Shown: positions 60,447-64,000 of the stretch, piece after piece
Layout: each line of letters begins with the position of its first letter
How positions within the stretch are numbered: the stretch's first letter is position 1
The notes under the pieces: model-generated
Told to the model about the DNA's origin: nothing
Database searches by the model: none
What the model saw: the letters and a program-made list of their open reading frames with translations, nothing else
Position numbers and translations under genes: made by a program
Source: Anaerostipes sp. 992a
Lineage (GTDB): Bacteria; Bacillota; Clostridia; Lachnospirales; Lachnospiraceae
Assembly: GCF_001940245.1 (NCBI RefSeq)
Contig: NZ_MJIG01000004.1
Location: forward strand, 744,001-808,000
Length of the DNA: 64,000 bases
Direction: 5' to 3'

Positions 60447-60959
60447 ATGATTACTAGATTTGATTTCTGGATCCTTGATTTTATCCAGGCACATGTGGTC
60501 AGTCCTGTTCTGACTTCCTTTTTCGAGCTTTTTACCCGTCTTGGCAACAACGGTACACTCTGGATTCTTCTCGGCATCGGATTGTTATGCTTTCAAAAAA
60601 CCAGAAAAATGGGAGTTGGACTCCTGGTATGCCTTGCAATTGAAAATACGCTCTGCAGCACGATCTTAAAACCACTGGTTGCAAGACCCCGCCCCTTTGT
60701 GCAGAATCCAGAAGTGACCATGTTGATTCCAAAGCTTTCTAGCTATTCCTTTCCTTCCGGTCATTCTGCTTCGTCGTTTTGTGCAGCTGTTTATCTCTTT
60801 GGCTGGAACAAAAAAGCAGGCAGCCTGGCTCTGATCGTGGCTGCCCTGATTGCCTTCAGTCGACTATATTTTTACATGCATTTTCCTACCGACGTGTTAT
60901 GTGGTGCCCTTTTAGGCTCCATCATCGGTTATCTTGGTGCCAGAGCTTTTCGCAAATAG
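60447..60959 (+). CDS. PAP2-family phosphatase, membrane-bound
   Basis: A 170-residue protein starting MITRFDFWILDFIQAHVVSP (ATG 60447, GGAGG upstream), with about four to five membrane segments and all three phosphatase motifs: KPLVARPRPF, SYSFPSGHSASSF and SRLYFYMHFPTDVLCG. Likely an undecaprenyl-pyrophosphate or phosphatidylglycerol-phosphate phosphatase. A TATACT -10 lies at about 60391. Confidence 0.92.
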   Translation: MITRFDFWILDFIQAHVVSPVLTSFFELFTRLGNNGTLWILLGIGLLCFQKTRKMGVGLLVCLAIENTLCSTILKPLVARPRPFVQNPEVTMLIPKLSSYSFPSGHSASSFCAAVYLFGWNKKAGSLALIVAALIAFSRLYFYMHFPTDVLCGALLGSIIGYLGARAFRK

Positions 60960-60970
60960 TTGGCTTAAAA

Positions 60971-62980
60971 CTAATACTCAATTCCTTTCCGGCTACAAAG
61001 TCCCTGATCAAATGGATGCTTTTCCTTTTGAATATGGGTGCAGTAGTCGGCTAAGGCTCTCATCTCTCTGGATGGATCTCTTCCGGTCAGGATAACCTCC
61101 TGCCACCATGGACGTTCTTTCAAATAGCGAATCAACAATTCCTCTGATAGCTGTTCCCGTCCAATGGCATATAAAGCTTCATCCAGGATCAATACATCAT
61201 ATTCGCCTGCGATCTTAATGATATCTTCTAGCTTCTGATCATTCTGTCTACGATTTTCTTCTTTTTCCTCTTGGGTCATATTCCGAATAAACTTTACCTT
61301 GTCTGGTCCTTTTATACAGGTAATTCCCGGAATCGTATCCAGGACCTTTCGTTCACTGGAGCTGTTATCCTTAAGAAACTGATAGATCAGCACCTGTTTT
61401 CCCGCACCGGCTGCCCGTATGGCAAGTCCCATGGCAGCAGTGGTCTTTCCCTTTCCATCTCCATAATAGAGATGAAGACAGCCTGGATCCCTTTTCTTTT
61501 CCTCCTGATTTCTCTTTACGATCTCATAAATCTTATTCATATCCAGATGAGTTCTTAGAAGCTGTTCCAGCTTATCGTACTGCATTTCCTTAAATTCTTT
61601 GTGGGAAATAGCTGTTTTCCCATTTTTGATTCCTTTTTCTTCTAATATAGGAGTCAGCCAATCCATGCGAAAGGATTCCTCATCAAACACTCCATGAAGA
61701 TAACTTCCCCATATTCTTCTATCCGGGGTAATAAATCCATCCTTTTTTCCATCCTCCAGCCAAAACAGCGTCTCTATCCCTTCTTCCAGAGGAGTAGTCA
61801 ATCCCATATGGATCTCGTAGCCTTCTGCATGAACAGAAGGATTCTTACAAAGGACTGCCCGCTTTCTCGTTCTGGTCTTTTGTTCTGAAAAAACAGTTTT
61901 TAATGGAAGCAGTCCCATTCCTTTTATGGTCCCTCCATGCTCCACATCATCGGGATCCTCCAGAATCTCTCCCATCATCTGATACCCTCCACAGATACCC
62001 ACGATATGACTTTCTTTTCTCTGTCTCCAGATCATTGCTTCAAGGCCAGATTCTCTCAACCATTTTAAATCATACATGGTATTTTTCGTTCCTGGAAGAA
62101 TGATCACATCCGGCGTTCCTAACTGGGATTTATCCGTTACATAACGAAGAGAGACCTGCTCCATCATGTCCAATGCTCCAAAATCCGTAAAATTGGAGAT
62201 ATGCGGAAGTCGGATAACCGCAATATCCAATCCGCTTCCCTTTTCATAATGCTCCAGTTCTTCAGATAAGCTGTCTTCGTCATCAATCTGAATCTTCTCA
62301 TAGGGCAGTACTCCGATCACAGGAATTCCCGTTAATTCCTCGATCATGGCAAGTCCCGGCTTTAAGATCTCCACATCGCCTCGAAATTTATTGATGATAA
62401 TTCCTTTGATTCGCTTCTGTTCCTCTGGCTCCAATAGCTGAATGGTTCCATATACAGAGGCAAAAACTCCTCCCCGATCAATATCAGCCACAAGGATCAC
62501 ATTAGCATCTGCCATTTGGGCCATTCCCATATTGACGATATCATGTTCCTTTAAGTTGATTTCTGCCGGACTTCCAGCCCCCTCCAGCACGACCATGTCG
62601 TATTGCTCTTCCAGTTGTTGAAAGGCTTTCTCTATGGCTGGCTTTAACTTTGGCTTCATCTGAAAATAGGTACTCGCCGAATAATTCCCCAGAACTTCTC
62701 CGTTTACAATTACCTGAGAACCCATATCACTATTGGGCTTTAATAGAATAGGATTCATCTCCACAGAAGGCTCTATGCCCGCAGCCTCTGCCTGCATAGC
62801 CTGAGCCCTTCCAATTTCCCATCCATCCCTGGTAATATAAGAGTTCAATGCCATATTTTGAGATTTGAATGGTGCGCAACGGTAACCGTCCCTGGCAAAA
62901 ATCCGACATAAGCCAGCAGTAACAAAGGTTTTTCCTGAATTGGACATGGTTCCCTGTATCATCAATGGTCGTAGCTTCAT
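60971..62980 (-). CDS. Cobyric acid synthase fused to corrinoid adenosyltransferase (CobQ-CobO)
   Basis: About 669 residues from ATG 62980. Residues 1-500: CobQ/CbiP with the synthetase P-loop-like MIQGTMSNSGKTFVTAGLCRIF, glutamine amidotransferase nucleophile IVGICGGYQMMGE and WGSYLHGVFD. Residues about 510-669: CobO/BtuR-type adenosyltransferase with LYYGDGKGKTTAAMGLAIRAAGAGK, VLILDEALYAIG and VILTGRDPSREM. The second domain adenosylates the cobalt and the first amidates the adenosylated product, so the fusion joins consecutive steps. Overlaps the cobD end by 4 bases. Confidence 0.94.
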   Translation of the reverse strand: MKLRPLMIQGTMSNSGKTFVTAGLCRIFARDGYRCAPFKSQNMALNSYITRDGWEIGRAQAMQAEAAGIEPSVEMNPILLKPNSDMGSQVIVNGEVLGNYSASTYFQMKPKLKPAIEKAFQQLEEQYDMVVLEGAGSPAEINLKEHDIVNMGMAQMADANVILVADIDRGGVFASVYGTIQLLEPEEQKRIKGIIINKFRGDVEILKPGLAMIEELTGIPVIGVLPYEKIQIDDEDSLSEELEHYEKGSGLDIAVIRLPHISNFTDFGALDMMEQVSLRYVTDKSQLGTPDVIILPGTKNTMYDLKWLRESGLEAMIWRQRKESHIVGICGGYQMMGEILEDPDDVEHGGTIKGMGLLPLKTVFSEQKTRTRKRAVLCKNPSVHAEGYEIHMGLTTPLEEGIETLFWLEDGKKDGFITPDRRIWGSYLHGVFDEESFRMDWLTPILEEKGIKNGKTAISHKEFKEMQYDKLEQLLRTHLDMNKIYEIVKRNQEEKKRDPGCLHLYYGDGKGKTTAAMGLAIRAAGAGKQVLIYQFLKDNSSSERKVLDTIPGITCIKGPDKVKFIRNMTQEEKEENRRQNDQKLEDIIKIAGEYDVLILDEALYAIGREQLSEELLIRYLKERPWWQEVILTGRDPSREMRALADYCTHIQKEKHPFDQGLCSRKGIEY

Positions 62981-64000
62981 TGTTCCTTCCTTTCCAGCAC
63001 CTGGCATAATACATGAATCAGCTGCCGATTTTCTTCTTGTTTTCGTACTGCAACTCGGTAATAGTCCTGCCCAAGATTCCGATAATTATGACAATGCCGA
63101 ATACAAATTCCATAATCAAGGCACTGCTCCGTGAGACTGGTACATCCAGGCACCTGAAAAAACAGATAGTTAGCCTCTCCCTTTAAAACTCGAACAGGAA
63201 GTTTGTTAAGCTGTTGATAAAGCCATTGTCGAAGCTCTCTGACTTCTTTGGCGGTTTTTTCTTCATACCCTTTCATCTGGCAGGCTGCGATTCCTGCCTG
63301 CTGAGCCACATGGCTGACTGACCAGGACTGGGCACTTCCATTCATCTGATCTAACAGCTTTTCATTGCTGCTTACACCATAGCCAAGGCGAATTCCTGGC
63401 ATGCCATACATCTTGGTAAAGGACCTCAAAATAAATACATTTGGAAATGCATCCCGAACTGGTATCATGGAATGCTCCTTTCCGCCGACTACAAAATCCA
63501 GAAAGCACTCATCTAATAATAGAAAAATCCCTTCCTTTTTTGCCTTTTTTAAGATTCTTGTCAATAAGTCTCCGTCCACCAGTCTTCCTGTAGGATTATT
63601 GGGATTACACACGATCATCAGATCAATGGAAGCGTCCATATAGGAAAGCAGGTCTTCTTTCAGATCAAAGGTTTTAAAATCCATGGGATATTCGATGATG
63701 CAAGGTTGTTCCAACACCGGCATGGCAAATGCCTCTTCGTATTCCACAAAGGCAGGAGCTGGAAGTAAGATTTTTTTTGCTTTTCGCACCAATGCCAGGC
63801 GAAAGATCAAGTCTGCAGCTCCATTCCCACAGATAATTTGTTCCGGCTTCACTCCATGCTTTTGACTGATTGTCTCCTTAAGCTTCACACACTGGGGATC
63901 TGGATAGTGAACAGCCTCCTTTAACGCTTTTTGAGCTGCCTGGTATACAGGCCAAGGCATGCCATCCGGATGGATATTGGCCGAAAAATCCAGCATCTCC
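62977..64000 (-). CDS. cobD: Threonine-phosphate decarboxylase CobD-like (partial)
   Basis: The frame is open to the window edge; it begins around LDFSANIHPDGMPWPVYQAA, and full-length relatives have about 15-25 residues before that, so the start is probably outside. PLP aminotransferase fold: NGAADLIFRLAL, VCNPNNPTGRLV, FILRSFTKMYGMPGIRLGYG (PLP lysine). CobD makes the aminopropanol linker for the cobalamin nucleotide loop. HisC-like aminotransferase is the alternative, but the neighbour CobQ-CobO supports CobD. Confidence 0.88.
   Translation of the reverse strand, partial: EMLDFSANIHPDGMPWPVYQAAQKALKEAVHYPDPQCVKLKETISQKHGVKPEQIICGNGAADLIFRLALVRKAKKILLPAPAFVEYEEAFAMPVLEQPCIIEYPMDFKTFDLKEDLLSYMDASIDLMIVCNPNNPTGRLVDGDLLTRILKKAKKEGIFLLLDECFLDFVVGGKEHSMIPVRDAFPNVFILRSFTKMYGMPGIRLGYGVSSNEKLLDQMNGSAQSWSVSHVAQQAGIAACQMKGYEEKTAKEVRELRQWLYQQLNKLPVRVLKGEANYLFFQVPGCTSLTEQCLDYGICIRHCHNYRNLGQDYYRVAVRKQEENRQLIHVLCQVLERKEQ

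Overview
The window reads as a chromosome segment of a gut Lachnospiraceae-type Clostridia. The evidence is pyruvate:ferredoxin oxidoreductase (nifJ), the meso-diaminopimelate dehydrogenase route to lysine, an Fe-S L-serine dehydratase pair and a cobalamin branch, in low-GC chromosomal DNA. Three GC-richer blocks carry typical Clostridia mobile-element genes (Maff2, PrgI, CD1108-like, TnpV, TTRAP, cysteine-rich VLP, MobA/L, MobV, large serine recombinases). I cannot name the species.

Layout. (1) 1-30205: a Tn1549-like conjugative element (ICE A, minus strand) in pieces. Its transfer genes (CD1108-like, methylase, VirB4, PrgI, TrbL and the 3' end of maff2) lie at 1-6180. Its replication end (TraG fragment, PcfB fragment, DUF5348, HTH replication protein, small ORF) lies at 27242-30205. 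About 21 kb of foreign DNA separates them. The first insert is element C (about 6181-17657), a serine-recombinase mobilizable element that splits maff2 and carries an RlmA-like rRNA methyltransferase. Next comes a truncated recombinase from element D (17756-19203). Then comes a deletion derivative of a second Tn1549-like element, B (about 19204-26689), with a replication protein, a truncated ArdC-like protein, TTRAP, relaxase and MobC, and a cargo of a leader peptide, a Cys-rich KTR protein and a RlmN/Cfr-like radical SAM protein. Last is a 5' fragment of a group II intron.

(2) 30206-30780: an intergenic stretch with a strongly self-complementary candidate RNA. (3) 30779-47863: ordinary chromosome: mrp, rpe, nifJ, mltG, ppiB, ppk1-ppx, an MBL hydrolase, sdaAB-sdaAA, lysA, an AraC regulator and ddh. 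(4) 48040-56385: an IS200-type element whose tnpA is split by element E (48619-56239), a 7.6 kb mobilizable element with a Mef-like efflux gene behind an attenuator. (5) 56454-64000: chromosome again: fba, DUF975, hemB, GNAT, precorrin-2 dehydrogenase, PAP2, a CobQ-CobO fusion and CobD.

Themes. Three different mobile elements each carry one gene whose family acts on, or protects against, drugs of the 50S ribosomal exit tunnel or peptidyl transferase centre. Two of these genes sit behind short-leader attenuators; one leader encodes MLHSMRIR, which closely resembles the known macrolide-arrest leaders MTASMRLR and MTHSMRLR. Both Tn1549-like copies have deletions that begin inside pcfB and remove the coupling protein, so neither looks self-transmissible, but element B keeps its relaxase, MobC and a plausible oriT.
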